Shown: piece by piece, positions 15,983 through 25,113 of the stretch
How positions within the stretch are numbered: the first letter of the stretch is position 1
How the letters are laid out: every line of letters begins with the position of its first letter
The notes under the pieces: model-generated
What the model was told of the DNA's origin: nothing
The model's database searches: none
The model's input: only the letters and a program-made list of their open reading frames with translations
Source: Orenia metallireducens
GTDB taxonomy: Bacteria; Bacillota; Halanaerobiia; Halobacteroidales; Halobacteroidaceae
NCBI RefSeq assembly: GCF_001693735.1
Contig: NZ_LWDV01000009.1
Location: 493,753-557,752, forward strand
Direction: 5' to 3'
Length of the DNA: 64,000 nucleotides
Program-made: the position numbers and the translations under genes

Positions 15983-17383
15983 TTAATTTTCCTCAACCTT
16001 TTTTGTTTTATCTCTATTCAAATACTTTATACTTTCATCGATAATATCATCAACTACTCTATCTACACTTAAAGTTTTAAGCCAAAACTCCTGATAATGC
16101 TTATCGATTATCTGCCTTAACTTACTTTCTAGGCTGTACTTAGATGTTATTCTTCTATAGTTTCCCCTATTAATATAACTTATAATCTCTTCTTTCAAGT
16201 TGGTACTTAAACTTACTTTTTCTTGCCAAATATCTTGTAAGGGTATATACGCAGGCATAACCTTCAACCTTTGAGCTAGATATAAACTCTTCTCTTGATT
16301 GATGAATTTAGCAAACTGATAAACTGCTTTACTATGATCATCACCTTGATACTCTTCTTGTCTAAAGAGAAGTAAAGAAATAACTTTTATCGGTACTTTA
16401 TGCTCCTTTGAATTACTTGGAATAGGTAATAGAGTTAGATCAATATACCTTTCCTTTAAATTTCGCTTCAGTAAGTTATTTAATAAAAAGATATTGACTG
16501 GTGCTATCATGCCAGCTTCCCCTTCCCAAAAGCCTGCTACTAATCTTTTATTCATTTTATTTATCTTTCTTGGGAATACTTTCTCTTTACGTAACTTATC
16601 TAAAAAGGTAAAGATAGTAACTAAAACTTCTCTATTCAAAGAACTATCCTCAACAGATAATAAATTATTATTATCCATAGTATCTAATAACTGATAGAAT
16701 ATTTCTGAATTATAAGGATTAAAGACAATATAAGAATCATCTTGTAGACCTTTAATCTTAATAGCACTCTGGCAAAACTCATCCCAACTCCATCCTTGAG
16801 CTTTAATCTTAGCTAAATTGATCTTACTTACATCTAACATCCTTTGATTACCTACCCAGATTTGAGGAAGCAACCAGTTAGGCAGACCCCATATCTTATT
16901 ATCATAGGTTAGAGCTGATATTCCTAGTTGATTATAACTACCTTGATCACCTTCTCTAAATAGTAGATTAACAGGAATCTGTAATTCTTCACTAATCAAC
17001 CTTCTAGAGAAGATATCATGATAGATATCTGGGGGATTCCCCAATTCTAATGCTTCCCTTAGTTTTTGCTCTCCTGTAGAGAAAGGTAATAGCTTATAAG
17101 TAACCTTAATATTAGGGTATTTAGTATTGAACTCCTCAATGACCTCCTTGATGAATTGATTATAATCTTCATCCTGACCTATCAAAAGATTATAATCCCA
17201 ATAGCTGATATGATATCCTTTATTAGGATCTATAGTTATTTCAGGGTCAATAGTAAAAGGCCTAGTTTCAGTTATTTTTTGATATTTAATATAGAAGGTA
17301 ATCCCACCACTGATTATAAAAACAAGCAAGATTATGATTATGAGTAACTTCCAATTTAAACCTTGTTTTTGATTTTTACTCAA
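15983..17383 (-). CDS. ABC solute-binding protein, family 1
   Basis: Extracellular substrate-binding protein of the sugar-type (family 1) group, 466 residues. A basic N-terminus and hydrophobic segment (about 13-36) act as an uncleaved anchor or signal; no lipobox cysteine is seen. The fold region includes NTKYPNIKVTYKLLPF (the usual FEK-x-P-x-I-x-V site), GNPPDIYHD, GWSWDEFCQ and a late AVYQFAKFINQ segment. No permease or ATPase genes are adjacent, so its partners are elsewhere. The L,D-transpeptidase gene ends 21 bases upstream on the same strand, so the two may be cotranscribed. Confidence 0.8.
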   Translation of the reverse strand: MSKNQKQGLNWKLLIIIILLVFIISGGITFYIKYQKITETRPFTIDPEITIDPNKGYHISYWDYNLLIGQDEDYNQFIKEVIEEFNTKYPNIKVTYKLLPFSTGEQKLREALELGNPPDIYHDIFSRRLISEELQIPVNLLFREGDQGSYNQLGISALTYDNKIWGLPNWLLPQIWVGNQRMLDVSKINLAKIKAQGWSWDEFCQSAIKIKGLQDDSYIVFNPYNSEIFYQLLDTMDNNNLLSVEDSSLNREVLVTIFTFLDKLRKEKVFPRKINKMNKRLVAGFWEGEAGMIAPVNIFLLNNLLKRNLKERYIDLTLLPIPSNSKEHKVPIKVISLLLFRQEEYQGDDHSKAVYQFAKFINQEKSLYLAQRLKVMPAYIPLQDIWQEKVSLSTNLKEEIISYINRGNYRRITSKYSLESKLRQIIDKHYQEFWLKTLSVDRVVDDIIDESIKYLNRDKTKKVEEN

Positions 17384-17404
17384 TATCTTCTTTCCTCCTC
17401 TCTT

Positions 17405-18340
17405 TTATTTGATATTTAGAATATAGAAAACATTCTTATCAGCAACTAAGTCATCTGTTAAACCATAAAGATATTTAAGCTCCTCCATTGCCTGCTTACT
17501 GTCTTTTCCAAATCTACCATCGGTATAACCTGGATTAAAACCATGCTTTCTTAACTCTTCTTGTAATATTAAAACATCTTCACCTACTCTGCCAGGTCTA
17601 ATATCATACTTCATCTCTACTTTATCCCTTGGACCGATAATCTTAACTCTAGTACCTATCTTAACCCATTCAAAAAGTACTTTAACATCACGATTGAACA
17701 TTCTAATACAGCCATGGCTGGCAGCTCTTCCAATAGAGCCAGGTTTATTTGTACCATGTATCCCATAGATCCCCCAAGGAACATTCAACCTCATCCACCT
17801 TACTCCAAAACCACCACCCCAATCCTTATCTTTGGCAATTACTGCCCATTCACCTACAGGAGATTTGGTGGAAGGTTTTCCTACTGCTACTGGAAAGGTA
17901 TGAAAGGGTTCACCATCAGAATAGACTATCATCTGCCGTTTATAACCATTTACTAAAATAGAAACTTCTCCTTTAGGTAAAGCTAATTTGTTATTACTAG
18001 TTTCTATTGGTAACCTTTTATTCAATTCATCAGCCAAGTCCAACCAAGTCTGCTCAGTAACTACACCTGTTTCCTCTAAACCTTTACTATATTGGAAATT
18101 TCTAAAAGCAAGATAGGTGTTCCAATCATAAGTTGAATTCAAAGCACCTTTATAAAAACCTAACTCCTTTAATTGATACTGTAGTTCCCAAATATCATCT
18201 CCTTTCATCGCTGGCTGCTGTAGAGAAATTTGACGTAAATCCTGACAGTCACAATTCTCTTTAACCTCTACTGCTAGGCTATTAGACAGAGAGAAAGTAA
18301 GGATTAATATACAAAGAGTAAATATTCTTATCAGATTCAA
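17405..18340 (-). CDS. L,D-transpeptidase with two PG-binding domains
   Basis: Exported cell-wall cross-linking enzyme, 311 residues. A signal peptide (about 1-24, ending SLAVE) is followed by a peptidoglycan-binding domain at about 38-95 (MKGDDIWELQYQLKELGF), and a YkuD catalytic domain at about 120-235. A second peptidoglycan-binding repeat lies at about 250-305 (LILQEELRKHGFNPGYTDGRFG). The catalytic signature is IHGTNKPGSIGR followed by SHGCIRM, with the nucleophile cysteine in SHGC. YkuD enzymes make 3-3 cross-links and act in vegetative wall or spore cortex. The flanking PG-binding domains suggest wall anchoring. Confidence 0.9.
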   Translation of the reverse strand: MNLIRIFTLCILILTFSLSNSLAVEVKENCDCQDLRQISLQQPAMKGDDIWELQYQLKELGFYKGALNSTYDWNTYLAFRNFQYSKGLEETGVVTEQTWLDLADELNKRLPIETSNNKLALPKGEVSILVNGYKRQMIVYSDGEPFHTFPVAVGKPSTKSPVGEWAVIAKDKDWGGGFGVRWMRLNVPWGIYGIHGTNKPGSIGRAASHGCIRMFNRDVKVLFEWVKIGTRVKIIGPRDKVEMKYDIRPGRVGEDVLILQEELRKHGFNPGYTDGRFGKDSKQAMEELKYLYGLTDDLVADKNVFYILNIK

Positions 18341-18475
18341 CCTTATTACCTCTTTTCATTTGTTTTCATATCAATAATTATGTGAAAAATGGTTAGAATA
18401 TACAAGATAACTTTTTTATTTAAAATTTTATACTTTTTAAATAGAGGTAATAGTACCTTTGAAATCATAAAAGCA

Positions 18476-18511
18476 ATAAAAAACCCTCAGTCTAGTTGTA
18501 GACTAAGGGTT
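18476..18511 (-). terminator. Terminator of the nifS-thiI operon
   Basis: AACCCTTAGTCTA and TAGACTGAGGGTT arms (one wobble) around CAAC, then a T run on the minus strand, 29 bases past the thiI stop. Confidence 0.8.
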
Positions 18512-18539
18512 AAATAAATTTTTTAACTCGTTATTATAA

Positions 18540-19733
18540 TTATTTATATGGATTTATAGTAATAACCTCTACCTCATCAATAGCCTTCTCAATCAAATCA
18601 TCTATATGTAAATCCTTCTCTCCTTCTTCCACATCCTCTGGAGTAGCTTTAGTAGCTGGCTTCTCTGGAACAAAGACTGTACAGCAATCCTCATAAGGTT
18701 GAATTGAAGTTTCATAAGTACCAATTCTTTTGGCAATTTCAATAATTTCAACCTTATCTAAGCCAATCAATGGTCTGAAGACAGGCATCTCTGGGACCAT
18801 ATTAGTAACATACATCGATTCCATAGTCTGACTTGCAACCTGACCCATACTTTCACCTGTCAATAAAGACTTTCCTCCATTATTTAAGGTGATTTGCTCA
18901 GCAATTCTCATCATAATCCTTCTCATAATAATCGTAGTCAATTCAGCTGGACATTTGTCATTCATCTCTGTCTGAATATCGGTAAAGTGAACAACATGTA
19001 ATTTGGTCTCCCCTTGGTAAGTAGCCAAAGTCTCAGCTAAATCAATAACCTTCTCTTTAGCCCTATCACTGGTAAAGGGAAAACTATGAAAATAAATCGG
19101 TACTATTTTAACTCCACGCTTCATCAGCATCCAACCAGCTACAGGACTATCGATTCCCCCTGACAATAATAAACCTGCTGTTCCTGTTACTCCAACAGGC
19201 AATCCACCACTACCAGGGATATCCTGAGTATAGATATAGACTGCTTTCTTTCTAACCTCTACATTAACCATCAATTCAGGATTATGGACATCTACCTCTA
19301 ATCGCCCATCTTCAGTGTTGATTAGGATATGGGCACCCAACTCTCGATTTAATTCCATACTATTTAATGGGAAAGACTTATTATTACGGCGAGCATTGAC
19401 TTTAAAGGTAGTTACTCCTGATTTAGGTAAAGCCTCTTGTACCATCTCTAAGGAAGCATTCTTAACCTGATCTACATCCAGTTCCACTTCACATGCAGGA
19501 GCTATACCAACAATTCCAAAGACCTTCTGCAATTTACTGATAACCTTATCTCTGGCAAGATCAGTCTCTACATAAATCCGACCATAAGTCTTATAAACAT
19601 CTAATTCATCAGATTCCTTCTTTAAAGTCTTGATTATATTAGAGATTAACTTATCCTCAAACATAAATCTATTCTTACCTTTCAAACCAATCTCACCATA
19701 ACGAATCAAATATAACCTCTTCACTCTCATCAC
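18540..19733 (-). CDS. thiI: tRNA 4-thiouridine synthase ThiI
   Basis: Enzyme of 397 residues that adenylates and sulfurates tRNA uridine 8, and in some bacteria supplies sulfur for thiamine thiazole. It has a ferredoxin-like N-terminus, a THUMP domain (about 60-165) and a PP-loop ATPase starting LLSGGIDSPVAGWMLMKRG. It lacks the C-terminal rhodanese domain of E. coli ThiI, like the Bacillus protein, which takes sulfur from a dedicated cysteine desulfurase. That partner lies directly upstream and overlaps by 4 bases (ATGA type). Confidence 0.95.
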   Translation of the reverse strand: MMRVKRLYLIRYGEIGLKGKNRFMFEDKLISNIIKTLKKESDELDVYKTYGRIYVETDLARDKVISKLQKVFGIVGIAPACEVELDVDQVKNASLEMVQEALPKSGVTTFKVNARRNNKSFPLNSMELNRELGAHILINTEDGRLEVDVHNPELMVNVEVRKKAVYIYTQDIPGSGGLPVGVTGTAGLLLSGGIDSPVAGWMLMKRGVKIVPIYFHSFPFTSDRAKEKVIDLAETLATYQGETKLHVVHFTDIQTEMNDKCPAELTTIIMRRIMMRIAEQITLNNGGKSLLTGESMGQVASQTMESMYVTNMVPEMPVFRPLIGLDKVEIIEIAKRIGTYETSIQPYEDCCTVFVPEKPATKATPEDVEEGEKDLHIDDLIEKAIDEVEVITINPYK

Positions 19734-20881
19734 CTCTGCATTATTTTTCTCAACATCTTAATTGCATCTTTTAGCTTATCTACTGTATAATTTATCTCTT
19801 CTTCAGTTGTTGTTGTAGAAAGACTGAATCTAATTGCTCCTTCAATCATCTCTGGATTAACCTTCATAGCTTCTAATACATAACTTGGTGTATCCTGTCT
19901 TGAAGAACAAGCTGCACCTGTCGATAGATAAATATTGTCCCTCTCTAGGGTATGGATTAAGACCTCACCTTTAACTCCAGCAAAGGAGATATTAGCAATA
20001 TGTACTGCCCCAGAATGGATACTAGGACCATTAAGTAAAGTATCATCAATCTCATCCAAGATTCTAGTAACCAATAACTTTTTTAGTTGATAGATCCTCT
20101 TCTTATCCTCTTTGCTTGGAAGTAGCTCCACTGCCTGACCAAAACCAGCAATCCCAGGAACATTCTCAGTTCCAGGTCTAATTCCAGACTCTTGTTTACT
20201 CCCTGAGATTAGGTTATCTATTCTAGTGCCTTTCTTTATGTATAATGCACCTGTCCCCTTAGGACCATTTATCTTATGGGCACTGATAGAGTACAAATCA
20301 ATACCTATTTTAGATAATGAGATATCCACCTTACCAAAAGTCTGCACCCCATCTACATGGAAATAAAGATTATCATATTGGGATACTAATTCACCAATTT
20401 CAGCTAAGGGTTGAATAGACCCAGTTTCATTATTAACTCCCATAATACTAACCAAAATTGTTTCATCATTTAAGTATTTTTTTAATTCTTCTAAATCAAC
20501 AATCCCCTCATCATTAACCTGTAGATATTTAACATCATATCCTTCACTTTCAAGTTTCTTAAATACATTTAAGACCGATGGATGCTCTATAGAGCTGGTA
20601 ATCAAGCGCTTACCATAACGTTTTAATGACTTAACAGCCCCTTTGATAGCCAAATTATTAGACTCTGTACCACCAGAAGTAAAGTATATCTCTTTATCAC
20701 TAACATCTAACTTAGATGCAATATTCTTTCTAGCTTCTTTAATTATCTTTTCTGCTTCTATACCCATTCTATGTAAAGAAGAAGGATTACCATAGGCTGT
20801 AGTCAAAGCTATTTTCATCTTCTCTACAACCTCTGGATAGGGTTTAGTCGTTGCTGCATTGTCTAAATAAATCTCTTCCAT
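19730..20881 (-). CDS. Cysteine desulfurase (NifS/NifZ type)
   Basis: PLP-dependent desulfurase of 383 residues, giving alanine and enzyme persulfide from cysteine. It starts IYLDNAATTKPYPEV. The PLP lysine is in SAHKINGPKGTG and the active cysteine in STGAACSSRQDTPS, a loop of the class I (IscS/NifS) kind. Overlap with thiI marks it as the ThiI sulfur donor, equivalent to Bacillus NifZ; no iron-sulfur scaffold gene is near. GGAGG precedes ATG 20881. The thiamine-binding protein gene ends 29 bases upstream on the same strand. Confidence 0.92.
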   Translation of the reverse strand: MEEIYLDNAATTKPYPEVVEKMKIALTTAYGNPSSLHRMGIEAEKIIKEARKNIASKLDVSDKEIYFTSGGTESNNLAIKGAVKSLKRYGKRLITSSIEHPSVLNVFKKLESEGYDVKYLQVNDEGIVDLEELKKYLNDETILVSIMGVNNETGSIQPLAEIGELVSQYDNLYFHVDGVQTFGKVDISLSKIGIDLYSISAHKINGPKGTGALYIKKGTRIDNLISGSKQESGIRPGTENVPGIAGFGQAVELLPSKEDKKRIYQLKKLLVTRILDEIDDTLLNGPSIHSGAVHIANISFAGVKGEVLIHTLERDNIYLSTGAACSSRQDTPSYVLEAMKVNPEMIEGAIRFSLSTTTTEEEINYTVDKLKDAIKMLRKIMQR

Positions 20882-20910
20882 ATAAAAATTCCTCCATATT
20901 TAATTACTGT

Positions 20911-21210
20911 CTATAATTTACTTGCTACCGACTCTAGTTTTTGATACATAGTAGCTTCTTTATCACGACGGTCATCGATTTTAATATTAGTATATACTCG
21001 TTGGGCTTCATTATTAAAAGGAAGTTCATGCAATTTCTTAATGATATCAAAAAGAACATCCAACTCTCCCTCTATAATACTCCCCATTGGTGTTAGCTGA
21101 TAATGGATATTTTCTTCTTCAGCTAAAATTTTCTGACAACCAGCCACATATTCACTCAAGCTAGTATCACCAGTTCCTAAAGGTACTACACTCACTTCTA
21201 CAATAGCCAT
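20911..21210 (-). CDS. MTH1187/YqgV thiamine-binding protein
   Basis: A 99-residue protein of the thiamine-binding (formerly DUF77) family, a small ferredoxin-like fold. It begins MAIVEVSVVPLGTGDTSLSE, with HYQLTPMGSIIEG in the middle and RVYTNIKIDDRRDK near the end. Members bind thiamine. Placement 29 bases upstream of the desulfurase-thiI pair links it to sulfur and thiazole metabolism. No TPP riboswitch is seen upstream. Confidence 0.88.
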   Translation of the reverse strand: MAIVEVSVVPLGTGDTSLSEYVAGCQKILAEEENIHYQLTPMGSIIEGELDVLFDIIKKLHELPFNNEAQRVYTNIKIDDRRDKEATMYQKLESVASKL

Positions 21211-21503
21211 CTTGTTTAATCACCCCGAAATTTAATTTATAATTATAATTTAAGAATTAAAAGTTAATAATTATTTTATCGTAATTCTAACTTTTAACTA
21301 ATTACTCCCCTCATGCCGCCTTATTATTATATCAATTTAACAATAAAATTAAAAGTATCCAACAGATTTTATATCATTATATCCCGATAACAGAGATTGA
21401 AAATTGACATCTAAGATTAAAAAGAATAAACTATAAGGTAATAAAGCGTTTCTTCATTACCTTAATTGACAGTGTAAATTGTATTATATGGGAGGTGTAA
21501 TTA
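21211..21503. other. Divergent intergenic region
   Basis: About 290 AT-rich bases between the divergent thiamine-binding and DUF1385 genes. I see no gene, riboswitch or terminator in it. Confidence 0.4.
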
Positions 21504-22280
21504 ATGAAAATTGGTGGTAGAGCCTATAAGAACGGTGTTAGACTAGTAGGACCAAATTACTCTGTTAAAGCCTATTATCAGGATGGAGAATTAAAGTATA
21601 GTATAGGTAAGAAAGTAGTTAAAAACAACAAGTTTCTATCTCTAGCTAAAAAAACACCAATAATTAGAGGTGTTTTCAGTCTATTTACAGCTTTAATCTC
21701 TTTCTTTAAAGAGGCTACAGGGAATCCTAGGAGATATTGGCTTATATTATTACTCTTGGTCATAGATATTATCATAGAGGGTTATCTAATCTTGATGCCT
21801 GAAAGTAGTAATGCCTTATTAAAGTCTATTCCAGATTTTAATATATACTTTGATATATTGATTTTGGGGGCTATCGCCTTTTTATTAAGAGGGACACTCT
21901 TAAAGGAAACCTTTAAATTCCACGGTGCTGAGCATAAAGCAGTTAATTATTATGAGGATAACTTTGCAAAGCCCTTAATGGTACAATCAAGACTAGCCAA
22001 CCGTTGTGGAACAAACTTGGTAGTATTCTACATGATACTTCTTAATATTTTTATCTTTACTGGAATTAATATCAATGAATTTTTAGCAAATCTGTTAGCT
22101 ATAGGTATCGCTTATGAAGTTATCTCTTATGCTCCAGATAGTATCTTATCAGTAGCTTATTTGGTCCAGTGCTTTACTACAATAGAGCCTGATGAGAAGC
22201 ATCTTAAAGCATCTGCAACAGCATTGAGGGTCTTAATTGCAAAGGAAACAGGAGAATCCCCTCCTTCTATTATAGTTTAA
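21504..22280 (+). CDS. DUF1385 (YqhQ-type) membrane protein
   Basis: A 258-residue protein with the DUF1385 pattern: GGRAYKNGVRLVGPNYSVK at the start, a PIIRGVFSL segment, several membrane helices (about 75-95, 110-130, 170-215) and the conserved FHGAEHKAVNYYE followed by RCGTNLV. The His/Glu cluster suggests metal binding. The family, which includes Bacillus YqhQ, has no established function. It starts at ATG 21504 after GGGAGGTG. Confidence 0.85.
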   Translation: MKIGGRAYKNGVRLVGPNYSVKAYYQDGELKYSIGKKVVKNNKFLSLAKKTPIIRGVFSLFTALISFFKEATGNPRRYWLILLLLVIDIIIEGYLILMPESSNALLKSIPDFNIYFDILILGAIAFLLRGTLLKETFKFHGAEHKAVNYYEDNFAKPLMVQSRLANRCGTNLVVFYMILLNIFIFTGININEFLANLLAIGIAYEVISYAPDSILSVAYLVQCFTTIEPDEKHLKASATALRVLIAKETGESPPSIIV

Positions 22281-22445
22281 GGAAGGATTAAATAGATTTA
22301 TGAAGAAATTAATAATGGTAGATTATTATTGTTATTTGAGTTTAAGGTTAAATTTGAGCTTAAACAATTTATAAAAACTTTATAATAAAGTTCAATTTAA
22401 CTTAGATTAGATATTAAGATAAATTGAATTTGTTGGGGTGATAGG

Positions 22446-23012
22446 ATGAAAAGAATAATTGGCGTAGATATCGATGCAGTATTGACTGATGAAGGGCGTG
22501 GCAGAGAGAATATCTGGTATAAAAACCTTTGTGCTTACTTCAATTTAGACGGTAGAATCACTAATGCGTATGATTTTAGGGATGCTTACGGCTTGACTAC
22601 TGAAGAGGTAGAAACTTTTATAGGTGAGAGGGGATTAGAAATATTTAAAACTGTACCTCCTCGCCCTAAATGTAAAGAGGTATTAACTAGATTAAAGTCC
22701 AAAGGATATCAGATTATCTTGGTAACAGCTAGACCTGAGGAGAATAATCAGGTCACTTTAGAATGGTTAAATAAACATCAAATTCCTTTTGATAAGCTTT
22801 ATCATAGTGATGAAAAAATAACTATCTGTAAAGCAGAAGGGATAGAGTTATTTATCGATGATAACCCAGAACATTTAATTCCGATGATGGAAGTTTTAAA
22901 TATTCCTGTCTTTTTGATGAATATGGATCACAACCAAGACCATAAATTAACCTTTAATCGAGTAAATAACTGGACTGATATTGAAGCAGAAATTTTAAAA
23001 TACTTTGAATAG
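22446..23012 (+). CDS. HAD hydrolase, 5'-nucleotidase-like
   Basis: A soluble HAD-superfamily phosphatase of 188 residues resembling the NT5C/YqfW 5'(3')-deoxyribonucleotidase group. Motif I is GVDIDAVLTDEG with the two aspartates, motif II the threonine of LVTARPEEN, and motif IV IDDNPEH. The substrate is uncertain; nucleoside monophosphates are the best guess from the family. It starts at ATG 22446 and ends at a bidirectional terminator. Confidence 0.75.
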   Translation: MKRIIGVDIDAVLTDEGRGRENIWYKNLCAYFNLDGRITNAYDFRDAYGLTTEEVETFIGERGLEIFKTVPPRPKCKEVLTRLKSKGYQIILVTARPEENNQVTLEWLNKHQIPFDKLYHSDEKITICKAEGIELFIDDNPEHLIPMMEVLNIPVFLMNMDHNQDHKLTFNRVNNWTDIEAEILKYFE

Positions 23013-23043
23013 AAATAGAAGTGGCAAATGCCACTTCTATTTC
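23012..23043. terminator. Bidirectional terminator
   Basis: GAAATAGAAGTGGC and GCCACTTCTATTTC perfect arms around AAAT, between the convergent HAD and symporter genes. Confidence 0.85.
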
Positions 23044-23051
23044 TTTATTCT

Positions 23052-24527
23052 TTAATTATCTTCTCTTTTCCACTTAATAGAGCTTAAAATTATAGCTAAA
23101 ATCAAAGCAGAAATTGCTACCATCCAACCAATTCTCAGACCTGCAATCGAATATTCTCCATAACCATCTTTAATCTCACCAATAAAACTTAGAACTAACA
23201 TAATAGCTAAAACTGCTGGAGTGAGATACTTGATTGTAAAGTCCCACCAACTACCAACTTGGAAGTTGGAGACAGGATTAAAGAACTTTCGTAATTTACT
23301 GGCTTTATAGATCCATCCTATAGCAATACATTGTAAGATTCCAATTGTTACTATCCCAAACTGCATATTAAAGTAATCGATTATATCTAAGAAATAAAGC
23401 CCTGCACCTGTAGTGAAGATTAGACTTCCTAAAAATCCTAATACAGCTACCACAGTAGATGCTTTCTTTCTACTCCAGCAAAACTTATCATTAAGAGGTT
23501 TTACCACTGCTTCTACCATAGATATACTTGAAGATATTCCAGCAATCACTAAGGCTAAGAAGAATAATATTCCAAATAAGGTATTAAAAGCAGGTAACAT
23601 ATTGATAGCTTTAGGAAAAGCAATAAAGGCTAGCCCTATACTTTGGGTTACTACCTCTTCTAAAGGAACTCCACTATGAGTAGCCATATATCCTAAGATA
23701 CCAAATACTCCTATTCCTACAATAAAACTGAAAGCACAGTTGGCAAGAGCTGTAATGAATGAATTATTAACTACATCTGAATCCTTGGGAAGATAACTAG
23801 CATAGGTTATCATTACTCCAAAACAGACACTTAAGGTAAAGAATATCTGCCCATAAGCTGCTAACCATACCTTAGAATTTAATAATTGTGAAAAGTCTGG
23901 ATTTAAGAACTTATTGATTCCAGTAACTGCACCAGGTAGGGTGATTCCTCTAACTGTAATGATTAACATTAAAAATGCCAATAATGGCATAAATACTTTA
24001 GATGCCTTTTCAATTCCCTTTTCTATACCATTATAGACAATGAAATAGTTAATTGCCCATAAAGCGATTACACTGATTAAAACTGTAATATTGATTCCAC
24101 CTAAAGTCTCTACCCCTGAAGTTAACTTTAAATTTGTTCCATAAAAGAATGATTCTGGATTAGTACCCCAAGCTTGACTAAAAGCATAAAAGATATACTT
24201 AAGGCTCCAACTTACAATAACTATATAATAAGTAAGTAAGATAAATACACTGATAACAGGCCACCAACCAATCCATTCCCATTTACTAGATAGTTTCTTA
24301 TAAGCCAATACCGTTGAGCCTCTCATCTTGGTTCCGAAGCCAAATTCTAAAATCAATAATGGAATCCCTGTTGTTAATAATGCTACTAAATATGGGATTA
24401 GAAATGCTCCTCCTCCATTTTCATAGGCAACATAACTAAAACGCCAGATGTTACCTAATCCTACTGCTGAACCAACAGTAGCTAAGATAAACCCTAATCT
24501 GCTCCCCCATTGATTATTATCTGACAT
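23052..24527 (-). CDS. SNF-family Na+-dependent symporter
   Basis: Sodium:neurotransmitter symporter family (LeuT/MhsT type), 491 residues with about 12 membrane segments. The signature first helix is ATVGSAVGLGNIWRFSYVA, which forms the sodium and substrate sites. Bacterial members import hydrophobic or other amino acids with sodium. GAGGAATT precedes ATG 24527. A possible attenuator hairpin lies in the leader at 24571-24613. The substrate cannot be read from the sequence. Confidence 0.9.
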   Translation of the reverse strand: MSDNNQWGSRLGFILATVGSAVGLGNIWRFSYVAYENGGGAFLIPYLVALLTTGIPLLILEFGFGTKMRGSTVLAYKKLSSKWEWIGWWPVISVFILLTYYIVIVSWSLKYIFYAFSQAWGTNPESFFYGTNLKLTSGVETLGGINITVLISVIALWAINYFIVYNGIEKGIEKASKVFMPLLAFLMLIITVRGITLPGAVTGINKFLNPDFSQLLNSKVWLAAYGQIFFTLSVCFGVMITYASYLPKDSDVVNNSFITALANCAFSFIVGIGVFGILGYMATHSGVPLEEVVTQSIGLAFIAFPKAINMLPAFNTLFGILFFLALVIAGISSSISMVEAVVKPLNDKFCWSRKKASTVVAVLGFLGSLIFTTGAGLYFLDIIDYFNMQFGIVTIGILQCIAIGWIYKASKLRKFFNPVSNFQVGSWWDFTIKYLTPAVLAIMLVLSFIGEIKDGYGEYSIAGLRIGWMVAISALILAIILSSIKWKREDN

Positions 24528-24570
24528 ATAAATTCCTCCTCTGCTACTAATAATTATTAAATATTAAATC

Positions 24571-24613
24571 AAAAGACCTTTACACCCCTTAATGTCAGGA
24601 ATGGAAAGGTCTT
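24571..24613 (-). terminator. Hairpin: terminator or leader attenuator
   Basis: AAGACCTTT and AAAGGTCTT arms with a long 20-base loop, followed on the minus strand by TTGATTT. It lies downstream of the gene at 24777 and within the leader of the symporter, so it may end the first or attenuate the second. Confidence 0.5.
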
Positions 24614-24776
24614 AATTAATCAAAAATTCAGAGACCAATCTTTATTTTATCTAAACTATATTGTATATTATGTAAATCAATATATCATCTCTTTGGAGCA
24701 ATGTCAAGATTTTAAAATAAATTATAAGCTTATATGATTAAAGTTATAATTATTAATTTATTTTGATTTAACTGAA

Positions 24777-25061
24777 TTATTGATTAATCTTTCTATTAAT
24801 TTTACTTAAATCTACTTTAATATCGATAAATACCAATAGCAACTCCCCTAAACCATATAAGATTACAGTCTGCAAAATACCAAAGTATACAGGAAAGAGG
24901 TTATTAAATAATATTATAATTCGATTTTGATCCATTACCGGTGGCATCCCCCCAGTAAAGATACTACCAATAGTTGTTACAAAACTGCCTATAAAACCAA
25001 TTACAGCAAGGACCTTTAATAAGAGAGCAATTGTTCTTAATATATTATAATCTTTTTCCAT
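24777..25061 (-). CDS. Small two-helix membrane protein
   Basis: A 94-residue protein with hydrophobic segments at about 10-30 and 52-76, a short charged N-terminus (MEKDYNIL) and a basic C-terminus (DIKVDLSKINRKINQ). AAGGAGGT precedes ATG 25061. No family recognised. It lies downstream of the spore photoproduct lyase gene on the same strand and could share its transcript. Confidence 0.55.
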   Translation of the reverse strand: MEKDYNILRTIALLLKVLAVIGFIGSFVTTIGSIFTGGMPPVMDQNRIIILFNNLFPVYFGILQTVILYGLGELLLVFIDIKVDLSKINRKINQ

Positions 25062-25113
25062 AATACCTCCTTTCTGAAACTTGTAAGTTACTAAGAATTT
25101 AGTTTCCCTTATT

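Noticed and set aside
21211-21503. Search for a TPP riboswitch upstream of the thiamine-binding protein gene
   Set aside because: None of the conserved TPP-aptamer blocks is present.
22301-22375. A 24-codon ATG frame after a purine-rich stretch between DUF1385 and HAD genes
   Set aside because: The purine stretch is 14 bases from the ATG and the peptide has low complexity; probably chance.
24541-24776. Possible glycine or other riboswitch before the SNF symporter
   Set aside because: Only a single long-loop hairpin is present; no known aptamer core was recognised.
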